Source: an uncultured Gemmatimonadales bacterium (lineage in GTDB: Bacteria > Gemmatimonadota > Gemmatimonadetes > Longimicrobiales > Gaopeijiaceae). Taken from it: a DNA stretch of 16,718 bases. Both the position numbers and the translations under genes were made by a program. Below are positions 7,170 to 13,616 of this stretch, one piece after another; position 1 is the stretch's first letter; every line of letters starts with the position of its first letter. The stretch spans positions 1 to 16,718 of the forward strand of contig CALJLC010000498.1 in the NCBI GenBank assembly GCA_937982605.1. The letters are read 5' to 3'. The notes beneath the pieces are model-generated. The model made no database searches and was not told the origin of the DNA. It saw only the letters and a program-made list of their open reading frames with translations.

Positions 7170-7682
7170 TCACGAGATCACGATGACGTCGAGTGCCGAG
7201 AGCGTCCAGCCGTTGCCGGCTCGGCCGAGCCTCACCTCGACGATCGTACCGAAGTCGCGCCGTCCGAGCGCCACCTCGACCGTCGCGACGCCGTCGGACG
7301 TGAGGCGGACGCGTGAGAGGGTCGCGACCACCGTCGCCTGCTCGGGGTCGCAGTACCTGCCGCCGGGCTCGGCGGAACAGGTGCCCACGACGTGGTCCTT
7401 TCCGTGTTGCCCCTCGATCCACGCGGCGGAGTGAGGCGGGGGAGCTTGCCCCTTCTCTTCGGCCGGCGGATCGGTGGCGCGCGCGTCGGGAGCCTGCGTG
7501 TTCAGCAGAGCCGTGTACGCGCCGCCGTCGCCTGCTCCCCACGTGCGTCCGATGAGGTAGGGCAACGAATCCACGACGACGTCCAGCACCGCCGCCTCGA
7601 CCTCGGGTGGGACGGCCGGCGGATCCGGGGCACAGGCGGACGTCAACGCGGCGAGAGCGATCGCCGCAATTCTTCGTCGCAT
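7170..7682 (-). CDS. Putative lipoprotein of unknown function
   Basis: A 170-residue exported protein. The start at 7682 gives MRRRIAAIALAALTSACAPD, a classic lipoprotein signal with TSAC lipobox and cysteine 17. No clear Shine-Dalgarno sequence precedes it; it may be translated with the membrane protein gene 62 nt upstream on the same strand. The mature region has a helical segment (EVEAAVLDVVVDSLPYLIGRTW), a hydrophilic linker (TDPPAEEKGQAPPP) and a strand-rich end (VVATLSRVRLTSDGVATVEVALGRRDFGTIVEVRL, then GWTLSALDVIVIS) that resembles a small beta-sheet domain. Two cysteines (GTCSAEPGGRYC) could form a disulfide outside the cytoplasm. Family not recognised. Confidence 0.75.
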   Translation of the reverse strand: MRRRIAAIALAALTSACAPDPPAVPPEVEAAVLDVVVDSLPYLIGRTWGAGDGGAYTALLNTQAPDARATDPPAEEKGQAPPPHSAAWIEGQHGKDHVVGTCSAEPGGRYCDPEQATVVATLSRVRLTSDGVATVEVALGRRDFGTIVEVRLGRAGNGWTLSALDVIVIS

Positions 7683-7744
7683 CGGACTCGCACGACGGGG
7701 CGAGTTCGTGGGCTTCCAGGGGCGCTGGAGCGACCGCTCGAAAC

Positions 7745-8125
7745 TCACGTCGGGTCCTCGCCGGTCGCTTCCTCGCGCCTTCCCCGTCCCGGGCGACGAC
7801 TCCACACCCACTCGAACGCGAGCCCCAGGAGGAACATGTTCAGCAGGAACCCGGCCGAGACGAACGCGTAGCGCGGCCAGTACGAGGAGTGGAGCAGCTG
7901 ACCGCGACGCAGCTCTTCCTCGAGCACGGCCGGATCGGGTGGTAGCCACTGCGCGGGGGCGCTCCACGGCACACTGAGCACGGCTACCGGCACCGACGCG
8001 ATGAGGAACTCGAGGCACTCCATGCCCAGGCAGGTCCGCGCGGCATTCAGCGGCAACAGGAGGTAGCAGGCACCTGCAGCGGTGAGGAGGAGACCGGTTC
8101 GCGATCTCGTGATCGGGCGCTTCAT
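7745..8125 (-). CDS. Small membrane protein
   Basis: A 126-residue protein of no recognised family. The start at 8125 gives MKRPITRSRTGLLLTAAG, a basic head followed by a hydrophobic helix. Two further hydrophobic stretches are CLEFLIASVPVAVLSVPW (about 36-53) and YAFVSAGFLLNMFLLGLAFEWVW (about 84-106). The tail is positively charged (SRRPGRGRREE). Two cysteines (TCLGMEC) sit between helices 1 and 2. The long frame that continues upstream runs antisense through the reductase gene at 8354 and is a shadow. It forms a divergent pair with that gene across a 228-nt gap, and the lipoprotein gene downstream is probably on the same transcript. Confidence 0.7.
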   Translation of the reverse strand: MKRPITRSRTGLLLTAAGACYLLLPLNAARTCLGMECLEFLIASVPVAVLSVPWSAPAQWLPPDPAVLEEELRRGQLLHSSYWPRYAFVSAGFLLNMFLLGLAFEWVWSRRPGRGRREEATGEDPT

Positions 8126-8181
8126 GGCGGGCGGCGGCCACTCACGGCTCGGGACGACGGAGAGACTCGCTCGAACATCCG

Positions 8182-8211
8182 AAGGTACGGGGCGCGCGCG
8201 CCCCGGCTCAA
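8182..8211 (-). promoter_or_regulatory. Weak candidate promoter for the leftward pair
   Basis: Reading the minus strand, TTGAGC (8211-8206) and TACCTT (8187-8182) are 18 nt apart, about 55 nt before the membrane protein start. The 16-bp palindrome at 8189-8204 fills most of the spacer. Weak match, but well placed. Confidence 0.25.
8189..8204. repeat. Perfect 16-bp palindrome in a divergent promoter gap
   Basis: GGGGCGCGCGCGCCCC is its own reverse complement. It lies between divergently oriented genes (8125 minus and 8354 plus). It could be an operator; composition alone makes such GC palindromes less surprising here. Confidence 0.6.
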
Positions 8212-8353
8212 CGATCTGCACTCCATCCGCTCGTGCGGCCGGCGGTCGATCGGCGCGGTTGGCTCCGGGGCCCGGAGCGCGCAGCTTCGAAGGAGCGCTC
8301 GCGCGAGCGCGACCCCGACGGCCGTCGACCGTGGCGTCAAATCCCACCGTACC

Positions 8354-8932
8354 ATGCGAGAGCTCGTCTACTACATCGCCATCAGCCTGGACGGGTTCAT
8401 CGCCCGCGAGGACGGCTCCTTCGAGGACTTCCCGTGGGACGACGACTTCGTCCAGGACCTGCTCGAGCGATATCCCGAGACGTTCCCCGCGCCGTTCCAC
8501 CAGGCGGAGCGGAGCCGGGCCGACAACCGCCGATTCGGCGCCGTGCTGATGGGACGGCACACGTACGAGGTCGGCGTTCGACAGGGACTGACCAGCCCCT
8601 ACCCCACGCTCGACCAGTACGTCTTCTCCCGAAGCTGGACGGAGAGCCCGGATCCGGCCGTCACGCTGGTCTCCACGGGCGCCGTGGCGTTCGTCTCCGA
8701 CCTCAAGGAGCAGGACGGTGGGGCGATCTGGATCTGTGGAGGCGGCGCGCTCGCGGCCGACCTCTTCGCGGCGGGACTCGTGGACGAGGTGGTCGTGAAG
8801 CTCAACCCTCTGGTGCTCGGCGCAGGGATTCCGCTCTTCGGGCACGTGCTCGAGCCGACCCGACTCGAGCTGCGAGCGCACCACGTCTATGGGGGTGGTC
8901 AGGTGCTGCTCCACTACGACGTGTCCGGATAG
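8354..8932 (+). CDS. Dihydrofolate reductase / RibD C-terminal domain family protein
   Basis: A 192-residue NADPH-dependent reductase-fold protein of the RibD_C/DHFR-like family (the YwjB/YyaP type); the natural substrate of these stand-alone members is generally unknown. It begins MRELVYYIAISLDGFIARED, the usual first strand with S-LDG-IA. The loop VLMGRHTYEVG (M66-G67-R68) is the family's cofactor-contact strand and helix. ICGGGALAADLFAAGLVDEVVV contains the GGG nucleotide-binding turn (about 129-131), followed by the LVLGAGIPLF segment. The insertion between residues 20 and 62 (DFVQDLLERYPETF) is common in this subgroup. No Shine-Dalgarno sequence is visible before the ATG. A lipoprotein gene follows after 3 nt. 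Confidence 0.9.
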   Translation: MRELVYYIAISLDGFIAREDGSFEDFPWDDDFVQDLLERYPETFPAPFHQAERSRADNRRFGAVLMGRHTYEVGVRQGLTSPYPTLDQYVFSRSWTESPDPAVTLVSTGAVAFVSDLKEQDGGAIWICGGGALAADLFAAGLVDEVVVKLNPLVLGAGIPLFGHVLEPTRLELRAHHVYGGGQVLLHYDVSG

Positions 8933-8935
8933 GCC

Positions 8936-9505
8936 GTGAGACCCGGTCGGGCCTCCTCCGCGCGGGTCGCGCTCGTGTGGTCATGCCTCATCGCGTCGGG
9001 CTCCGCAGCGTGCCACCGGGCCGTATCGCCCGAGCCGCTCCGGCTGGGATCTCCCTACTGGCTCCCTTCGGACACCGGCGAAGCCGCGCTGTCGTCGGCC
9101 GTCGAGCGGTTGCGCGCGGCGGTGGCGAGCTCCCTGGCCGACGGAGTGCTCGAGGACGGATTCCCGCGCGACTGCACGGTCCGCGAGCCGGCGGACCGCG
9201 GCGGCCCGTTCGTATCGGAGTGCGTGGAAGGCGGTCCCTCGCCGGACGGAATCCTGCTCGACGACGAGGGACGCTTCCTGCAGCTCGTGGCGATCGATTT
9301 CACGAGCGCGCGCTTCTTCCCACTCGAGATCTACCTGTTACCCGACGCCGGCATCGCGGACGGCACCACGCCGGAGACTCTCAGGAGCTACCCCTACGTG
9401 GCGATCCCCTCGCTGCCGCTCTCGGAGGAGAACGCCCGACCGCTGCTCCGGGCGATCTTGCGCGGCCTGCGCGCGGCCGGAGCCGAGTCGTTGGAGCCGC
9501 GCTGA
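8936..9505 (+). CDS. Putative lipoprotein of unknown function
   Basis: A 189-residue exported protein whose GTG lies 3 nt after the reductase stop, suggesting one transcript. The signal region ASSARVALVWSCLIASGSAACHR ends in a SAAC lipobox (cysteine about residue 26). The mature part has a long helix (ALSSAVERLRAAVASSLADG), a cysteine pair (DCTVREP...SECVEGG) that may form a disulfide, and a strand region (FLQLVAIDFTSARFFPLEIYLLPDAG). It ends in a helix (EENARPLLRAILRGLRAAG). I do not recognise the family. The start could be slightly later, but the GTG gives the best signal peptide. Confidence 0.75.
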   Translation: MRPGRASSARVALVWSCLIASGSAACHRAVSPEPLRLGSPYWLPSDTGEAALSSAVERLRAAVASSLADGVLEDGFPRDCTVREPADRGGPFVSECVEGGPSPDGILLDDEGRFLQLVAIDFTSARFFPLEIYLLPDAGIADGTTPETLRSYPYVAIPSLPLSEENARPLLRAILRGLRAAGAESLEPR

Positions 9506-9524
9506 CCCGGCTGCGGCCGGCGAC

Positions 9525-9553
9525 TTGTCTCGGCCGGGGCGGGTGGGCACAAT
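9525..9553 (+). promoter_or_regulatory. Candidate sigma70-type promoter (TTGTCT-N17-CACAAT)
   Basis: TTGTCT at 9525-9530 and CACAAT at 9548-9553 are 17 nt apart, with a predicted transcript start about 35 nt before the ATG at 9595. It belongs to the recurring pattern seen also at 1380, 4672 and 11707. Confidence 0.45.
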
Positions 9554-9594
9554 CGCGGGTAGCGCGCGGCGCGGCACTCGACGAGGAGAGCACG

Positions 9595-10425
9595 ATGATA
9601 CGTCTGACGGTCGTCCCGATCATCCTTTTCGCCGTTTCGGCGGCTCCGGTCGGAGCGCAGCTCGCGCCGCCGAACGAGGTCGGCATCGCCTTTTCCCACA
9701 TCCACCTGAGCGTGGCGGACGTCGAGCTGCACAAGAGGCTCTGGTCCGAGCTGCTGGACGGTCAGGTCGTGGAGCGAGCCGGATACGTGGCGATCAGCGT
9801 TCCCGGCACGCTGATCTTCCTGACGGACCGCGCTGCGACTGCTCCGTCCGTCGGGACGGCGGTGAACCACGTCGGCTTCAAGGTGCGGGCGCTCGAGTCC
9901 GTGCTCGATGAGTGGAGGGGGCTCGGCTACGAGGTGGACGCGGAGTTCATGGGTGGCGAAGGCCTGCCGCAGGCGTACGTCACGATGCCCAACGGCACGC
10001 GCGTCGAGCTGACCGGCGACGATTCGCTCGGGCACCCTTCGGAGATGCACCACGTGCACTTCTACGGCCCCGGTCACGAAGACCTGCTTGCGTGGTACAT
10101 CGAAGCCCTGGGGGGCACGCGCCGAACGCGTGGCACCATCGAGACCACGATGGACGTACCGGGAGCCAACCTGAGCTTCGCGCCCGCCGACGAGGTGTCG
10201 GCGACGGCCGGGACGGCCATCGACCACGTCGGGTTCGAGGTGGAAGACATCCACGCCTTCGCCGAGCGGCTCGAGGCCATGGGGGTGGAGTTCGAGATCG
10301 CGCCCTTCCACGTGGAGAGCCTCGACATCTGGGTCGGCTTCTTCGTCGATCCGGCCGGGGCTCGCATCGAGGTATCCGAGGGCCTCGACCGCTTCCGGTC
10401 CGACGGGTCGCCGACTCTCCGCTGA
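9595..10425 (+). CDS. Exported double-domain VOC (glyoxalase/dioxygenase) protein
   Basis: A 276-residue secreted or periplasmic member of the vicinal oxygen chelate superfamily. GAGGAGAG precedes the ATG. Residues 1-21 are a signal peptide (MIRLTVVPIILFAVSAAPVGA, cleavage before Q22). Two VOC modules follow. The first runs about 31-143, with candidate metal ligands H35/H37 (SHIHLSV), H92 (NHVGFKV) and E138 (TRVELTG). The second runs about 150-265, with H152/H153/H155 (MHHVHFYG), H211 (DHVGFEV) and E259 (ARIEVSEG). Both keep a full His/His/Glu set, so either could bind divalent metal, as in extradiol dioxygenases or glyoxalase I. Export is unusual, since most VOC enzymes are cytoplasmic. The following lipoprotein starts 1 nt after the stop. 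Substrate unknown. Confidence 0.9.
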   Translation: MIRLTVVPIILFAVSAAPVGAQLAPPNEVGIAFSHIHLSVADVELHKRLWSELLDGQVVERAGYVAISVPGTLIFLTDRAATAPSVGTAVNHVGFKVRALESVLDEWRGLGYEVDAEFMGGEGLPQAYVTMPNGTRVELTGDDSLGHPSEMHHVHFYGPGHEDLLAWYIEALGGTRRTRGTIETTMDVPGANLSFAPADEVSATAGTAIDHVGFEVEDIHAFAERLEAMGVEFEIAPFHVESLDIWVGFFVDPAGARIEVSEGLDRFRSDGSPTLR

Positions 10426-10426
10426 C

Positions 10427-11047
10427 ATGAGCATCCGGCCACCAGCCGTGCTCGTTCGCGTCGTACGATCCTCGGCGTACGGCCTCGCGCTCGGCGTCGC
10501 GGCGGCGTGCGGAGGACCTCCCGATCCCGCGCCGGACGGAGAGGCGGCGACGACCACTCCGAGCGGCGCCGCCGCCGCCCCCGACCCGAGCCGAGCGAAC
10601 CCGGAGGCCGCCGCATCCGTCCCCGCGGATACACTCGAGCTCACGCTGACCCTGGCGGACCCGGGCTGCGTCCCGGGCGTCTGCGAGTGCCGGGGTACCA
10701 CGGAGCGCTCGACGGGCCTCTGGCGCGTCGGGCTCGAAGACCGCGAGCTCACCGGGGGTGTGCACTGCGTCGTGGCCGACTTCGACGGGAACGGGCGCGC
10801 GGACGTCGCCCTTCTGGGGGGCGAGGGCCTCGTCGCGGTCGTCATGTACGGCACGCGTGGCCCGGACCGCGTCGTGGAGGTCGACGGCGGGGGCATGCCG
10901 GAGCTCTACTATCCCCGGGCGACCGAACGGCCCGCCGGCGAGCCGGCCACGGACACACCCGGGCTCTTCGTGCCGAACGTCGGGACGAGCCACGCCGTCT
11001 TCCTGTGGAACGGCGAGACCTTCGTGAGGGCGCTCCACGCCCGCTGA
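10427..11047 (+). CDS. Putative lipoprotein with a calcium-loop-like motif
   Basis: A 206-residue exported protein whose ATG lies 1 nt after the VOC gene's stop, so it is co-transcribed with it. The signal region VVRSSAYGLALGVAAACGG ends in a VAAAC lipobox (cysteine about 27). A low-complexity Pro/Ala/Thr linker (about 30-65) would hold the domain away from the membrane. The folded part contains three cysteines (PGCVPGVCECRG), DFDGNGRADVALLGG (about 123-137) and a beta-rich end. The DxDGNGxxDV pattern matches the calcium-binding loop of FG-GAP/VCBS and dockerin-like repeats, but there is only one copy. Family not recognised. Confidence 0.78.
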   Translation: MSIRPPAVLVRVVRSSAYGLALGVAAACGGPPDPAPDGEAATTTPSGAAAAPDPSRANPEAAASVPADTLELTLTLADPGCVPGVCECRGTTERSTGLWRVGLEDRELTGGVHCVVADFDGNGRADVALLGGEGLVAVVMYGTRGPDRVVEVDGGGMPELYYPRATERPAGEPATDTPGLFVPNVGTSHAVFLWNGETFVRALHAR

Positions 11048-11056
11048 TGTGCGGGG

Positions 11057-11614
11057 CTACGCGCCGGCGTGTCCGGCCGTCGTCGTCCGCGCGGCGTCGC
11101 TCAGGAGCAGGACGAGCGCCGTCCCGGTCACGACCCCGTACGTGACGCCGATGACCACCCAGCCGGCCGGGGGTGCGGTTGCTCCGCGCAGGAGTCCGCC
11201 GGCGATCCAGCCCGCGGCACTGGCCAGGATCCACAGGCTCGCCCTTCGCGCATGGCGGCGCAGCACGACCCACTGGGTTACCCCGAGGGCGAACCCGCCG
11301 AGGGCCACCGCCGATCCCCAGTCGAGCGGCTCGATCGCCACGACGAGGCCGGCCACGATCGGCACCGCGGCGACCGTGGCCACGAGCCACAGGACGGCGT
11401 GGTCGATCGCTCTCCGCAGGACGAGCCATTGCCCGATGCCGGCCGCCACGGCGCCGCCGGCCACCACGAGCGCGCCGGAGGCGCCACCGGTTCCTCCGTA
11501 CCCGGCGACGCTGCCCAACGCGCCACCGACCAGCCAGCCCGCCGTGGTGACCGCCACCCACGAGAGCCAGGGCCGATGTCGAATCCCCCTCCCTGCCATT
11601 GCCGGGTCGCGCAT
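11057..11614 (-). CDS. Multi-helix membrane protein with duplicated QW-VLRR motif
   Basis: A 185-residue integral membrane protein. The start at 11614 has GGAGG 6 nt upstream; a second in-frame ATG at 11599 is less well placed. After the basic head (RGIRHRPW), about six hydrophobic glycine/alanine-rich helices cover the rest. The motif Q-W-[LV]-V-L-R-R appears twice, at residues 62-68 (GQWLVLRRAIDHAVLW) and 114-120 (TQWVVLRRHARRASLW). It is followed each time by a few polar residues, then a helix, with an offset of 52 residues, which indicates an internal duplication. Such motifs occur in uncharacterised membrane proteins of several phyla. It is convergent with the upstream lipoprotein gene (9-nt gap) and divergent from the VOC gene at 11780. 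Function unknown. Confidence 0.8.
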   Translation of the reverse strand: MRDPAMAGRGIRHRPWLSWVAVTTAGWLVGGALGSVAGYGGTGGASGALVVAGGAVAAGIGQWLVLRRAIDHAVLWLVATVAAVPIVAGLVVAIEPLDWGSAVALGGFALGVTQWVVLRRHARRASLWILASAAGWIAGGLLRGATAPPAGWVVIGVTYGVVTGTALVLLLSDAARTTTAGHAGA

Positions 11615-11671
11615 CGCCGCCTCCGTGTCACGCCTGGTCGGTCCATGATCGCGTCTCGCGAGCGCTCCCGC

Positions 11672-11693
11672 TCTACGTCGATCTACGTAGATC
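11672..11693. promoter_or_regulatory. Operator-like palindrome with 10-bp direct repeat
   Basis: GATCTACGTAGATC at 11680-11693 is a perfect 14-bp palindrome. TCTACGT occurs at 11672 and again at 11682, exactly one helical turn apart. The site lies in the divergent gap, 13 nt upstream of the candidate -35 at 11707, a position expected for a dimeric regulator. The regulator is unknown. Confidence 0.5.
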
Positions 11694-11706
11694 CGCACGG
11701 CGCCGT

Positions 11707-11735
11707 TTGTCCGGGGCGCGGTGCCACGACAGAAT
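11707..11735 (+). promoter_or_regulatory. Candidate sigma70-type promoter (TTGTCC-N17-CAGAAT)
   Basis: TTGTCC at 11707-11712 and CAGAAT at 11730-11735 have 17-nt spacing. The predicted transcript start is about 38 nt before the VOC ATG at 11780. The 12-mer CAGAATGCGTCG (11730-11741) is identical to that before the haemoglobin gene. Confidence 0.45.
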
Positions 11736-11779
11736 GCGTCGACACCCCCATGGTGGATGGGGCCCAGCCGGGAGCCGCG

Positions 11780-12172
11780 ATGACACGGGAGTGGAAGCCG
11801 CTCGGGTACAATTCGGTGTCGCCGTACCTGATCACGAAGAACGCCGAAGCGGTCATCGACTACCTCGGGGAGGTGCTCTCCGGCAGGCTGCTTCGTCGCT
11901 ACGACATGCCGGACGGCTCGCTCATGCACGCCGAGGTCCGGATCGACGACACCGTGGTCATGATCGGCCAGGCCGGTGGCGACTGGCGTCCGGTGCCGTG
12001 CCACCTCCATGTGTACGTTCCCGACGTGGACGCGACCTACGCCCGCGCGCTCGAGCACGGCTGCGTGTCGGTCCAGGCTCCCGAGCGCAAGCGCGACGAC
12101 CCGGATCGGCGGGGCGGTGTGTTGGGGCCCGGGGGCAACACGTGGTGGTTCGGCACCCAGCTGGCGGGGTGA
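11780..12172 (+). CDS. VOC family protein (PhnB-like)
   Basis: A 130-residue single VOC-fold protein resembling the PhnB/bleomycin-resistance-like group; cytoplasmic, no signal peptide. ATG at 11780 is chosen because GGGAG lies 6 nt upstream. An in-frame ATG at 11750 lacks a ribosome site and would put the start within about 10 nt of the predicted transcript start. Family-typical segments are VSPYLITKNAEAVIDYLGEVL, the DGSLMHAEVRIDDTVVMIGQ hairpin with a histidine in HAEV, and CHLHVYVPDVDATYARALEHG opening the second half. The end, GPGGNTWWFGTQ, corresponds to the usual PDGNxW motif. The metal set looks incomplete compared with true glyoxalases, so ligand binding rather than catalysis is possible. 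It heads a probable operon; the next gene starts 15 nt downstream. Confidence 0.9.
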   Translation: MTREWKPLGYNSVSPYLITKNAEAVIDYLGEVLSGRLLRRYDMPDGSLMHAEVRIDDTVVMIGQAGGDWRPVPCHLHVYVPDVDATYARALEHGCVSVQAPERKRDDPDRRGGVLGPGGNTWWFGTQLAG

Positions 12173-12187
12173 TCGGGCGCGCCTCTC

Positions 12188-12580
12188 GTGAACCCAGGCA
12201 CCGGGGCCGAGCTCCGAACCCGACGAGCGTACCTCGCGATCCAGGGCGGCGCGGTCCTCGCGTGGTGGGTCGTGATCGCGCTCTTTCCCGCGGCGCGGCA
12301 GCCCTTCCTGCCGCTCCAGGCACCGCCCGGCGTCCTGTACGCCTTCCTCGTGCCGGACTGCGTCGTTCTCGGGGCCGGATCGCTCGCATGCGCGCACCTC
12401 TGGCGGGGAGGCGCTCCTCCCCCGGTCCTGTGGGTCGTCGCGGGCGCGCTCTGGTACACGACGGCCTACGTGGTCGCGCTCTGGCTCACGGGTGAGCTCG
12501 GCGCGCCCGGTCCGGTGCTCATGATGCTCGCCAGCCTTGGAACCGCGTGGGCCGTGGGTGCGCGGGGGACGAGCCGATGA
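12188..12580 (+). CDS. Small four-helix membrane protein
   Basis: A 130-residue protein starting at GTG 12188, 15 nt after the VOC gene. The polar start (NPGTGAELRTRR) is followed by hydrophobic helices at about 14-32 (AYLAIQGGAVLAWWVVIALF), 47-66 (GVLYAFLVPDCVVLGAGSLA), 77-97 (PPVLWVVAGALWYTTAYVVALWL) and 104-122 (PGPVLMMLASLGTAWAVGA). No family recognised and no catalytic residues evident. Its stop overlaps the ATG of the ICMT-like gene by 4 nt (ATGA), so translation is likely coupled. It may be a membrane partner of that methyltransferase, though only position supports this. Confidence 0.8.
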   Translation: MNPGTGAELRTRRAYLAIQGGAVLAWWVVIALFPAARQPFLPLQAPPGVLYAFLVPDCVVLGAGSLACAHLWRGGAPPPVLWVVAGALWYTTAYVVALWLTGELGAPGPVLMMLASLGTAWAVGARGTSR

Positions 12581-13107
12581 CGCGGCTCTTCCGGGTCGCC
12601 CGCCCGGCCCCGACGAGCTGGAACGTCTCCAAGACGCTCCTGCAGACCAGCGTCTTCTCGGCCACGCTCCTCTGGCTCGTCCCGTCGGGCATCTTCCGCC
12701 TGGAGGCCGCCTGGCAGCTCCCGCGATTCGACCTGCCGAGCCGGACGGCGATCGGGTGGTCGGTCCTGGTGTGTGCGAGCCTGCTCGGTCTCTGGAGCGG
12801 GTGGACGATGGCGACGAGAGGTCTCGGCACTCCGTTCCCGCTCGACACCGCCCGGGAGCTGGTCACGCGTGGGCCGTATCGGTGGGTCCGCAATCCGATG
12901 GCGGTGACGGGTCTCACACAGGGACTCGGCGTCGCGCTGATCCTCGGATCGTGGGGCGTCGTGGTGTACGTTCTCGTCGGGGGCGTACTCTGGCACGCGC
13001 TGGTTCGGCCCGTCGAGGAGCGCGACCTCCTGGAGCGGTTCGGGGAATCGTACGCTTCGTACCGACGTCGTGTGGGGCTGTGGATTCCTCGGAGACGGTC
13101 GACGTGA
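12577..13107 (+). CDS. Isoprenylcysteine carboxyl methyltransferase-like membrane protein
   Basis: A 176-residue membrane methyltransferase of the ICMT/PEMT group, which uses SAM to methylate lipidic substrates inside the membrane. The ATG overlaps the preceding stop (ATGA). Hydrophobic helices lie at about 22-38, 52-74 and 112-138. The family signature GPYRWVRNPM spans residues 99-108, followed by the glycine-containing helix (TGLTQGLGVALIL). The second signature is RPVEERDLLERFGESYASY, with the conserved glutamates E147/E148 and a final basic segment (RRRVGLWIP). Both halves of the SAM site are thus present. Bacterial members have diverse or unknown substrates, and prenylated cysteine is not expected here. 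GTGA overlap couples it to the acetyltransferase gene. Confidence 0.9.
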   Translation: MTRLFRVARPAPTSWNVSKTLLQTSVFSATLLWLVPSGIFRLEAAWQLPRFDLPSRTAIGWSVLVCASLLGLWSGWTMATRGLGTPFPLDTARELVTRGPYRWVRNPMAVTGLTQGLGVALILGSWGVVVYVLVGGVLWHALVRPVEERDLLERFGESYASYRRRVGLWIPRRRST

Positions 13108-13616
13108 TTCGAGACATCCGCAGGTACCGAAGCGAGGACTGGCCCGCCCTCTGGGCGATCCTCGAGCCGATCTTCCGGGCCGGTGAGACCTACGGTGTGC
13201 GCCGGGACGTTTCGGAATCGGAGGCGCGGGATCTGTGGACCGGACCGGGGAAGACGGTCTTCGTGGCCGAGGACCCGGAGAGCGGGGCGGTCCTGGGCTC
13301 GTACTATCTCAAGGCGAACGGGGCCGGGCCCGCGTCCCACGTGTGTAACTGCGGCTACGCAGTCTCGGACCGCGCGAGGGGTCGCGGCGTGGCGACCGCC
13401 ATGTGCGAGCATTCCCAGCGCGAGGGCAGTCGGCTCGGCTATCGATCGATGCAGTTCAACCTGGTCGCCTCGAGCAACGAGGGAGCCGTGCGCCTCTGGC
13501 GGAAGCTGGGCTTCGACGTCGTGGGGACGCTGCCCGGCGCGTTCCGCCACCCGACGCTGGGATTCGTCGATGCGTTCGTGATGTTCAAGGATCTGCGGCC
13601 CCCGGAGCCCACGTGA
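13104..13616 (+). CDS. GNAT family N-acetyltransferase
   Basis: A 170-residue cytoplasmic enzyme that transfers an acetyl group from acetyl-CoA to an amine. GTG at 13104 overlaps the previous stop (GTGA), and the protein then opens with IRDIRRYRSEDWPALWAIL, the usual first strand and helix. Motif A, with the CoA pyrophosphate loop, is DRARGRGVATAM (residues 89-100, R-x-R-G-x-G-type turn). Strand 4 (NCGYAVS) precedes it. Motif B is MQFNLVASSNEGAVRLWRKLGFDVVGTLP, in which the N-x-x-A-x-x-L-x-x-x-x-G-F signature is complete. Length is that of a single-domain GNAT. The C-terminal part (GFVDAFVMFKDL) is like that of phosphinothricin-acetyltransferase-type members, but substrate cannot be inferred. 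The stop overlaps the next GTG. Confidence 0.93.
   Translation: MIRDIRRYRSEDWPALWAILEPIFRAGETYGVRRDVSESEARDLWTGPGKTVFVAEDPESGAVLGSYYLKANGAGPASHVCNCGYAVSDRARGRGVATAMCEHSQREGSRLGYRSMQFNLVASSNEGAVRLWRKLGFDVVGTLPGAFRHPTLGFVDAFVMFKDLRPPEPT

Noticed and set aside
7745..8914. Full 389-residue minus-strand frame
   Set aside because: Its first two thirds are antisense to the reductase gene; only the last 126 residues have membrane-protein character, so the start was set at 8125.
9394..10896. 500-residue minus-strand frame opposite the exported VOC gene
   Set aside because: It is the mirror of a VOC gene with two complete ligand sets; repetitive Pro/Ser/Arg composition marks it as a shadow.
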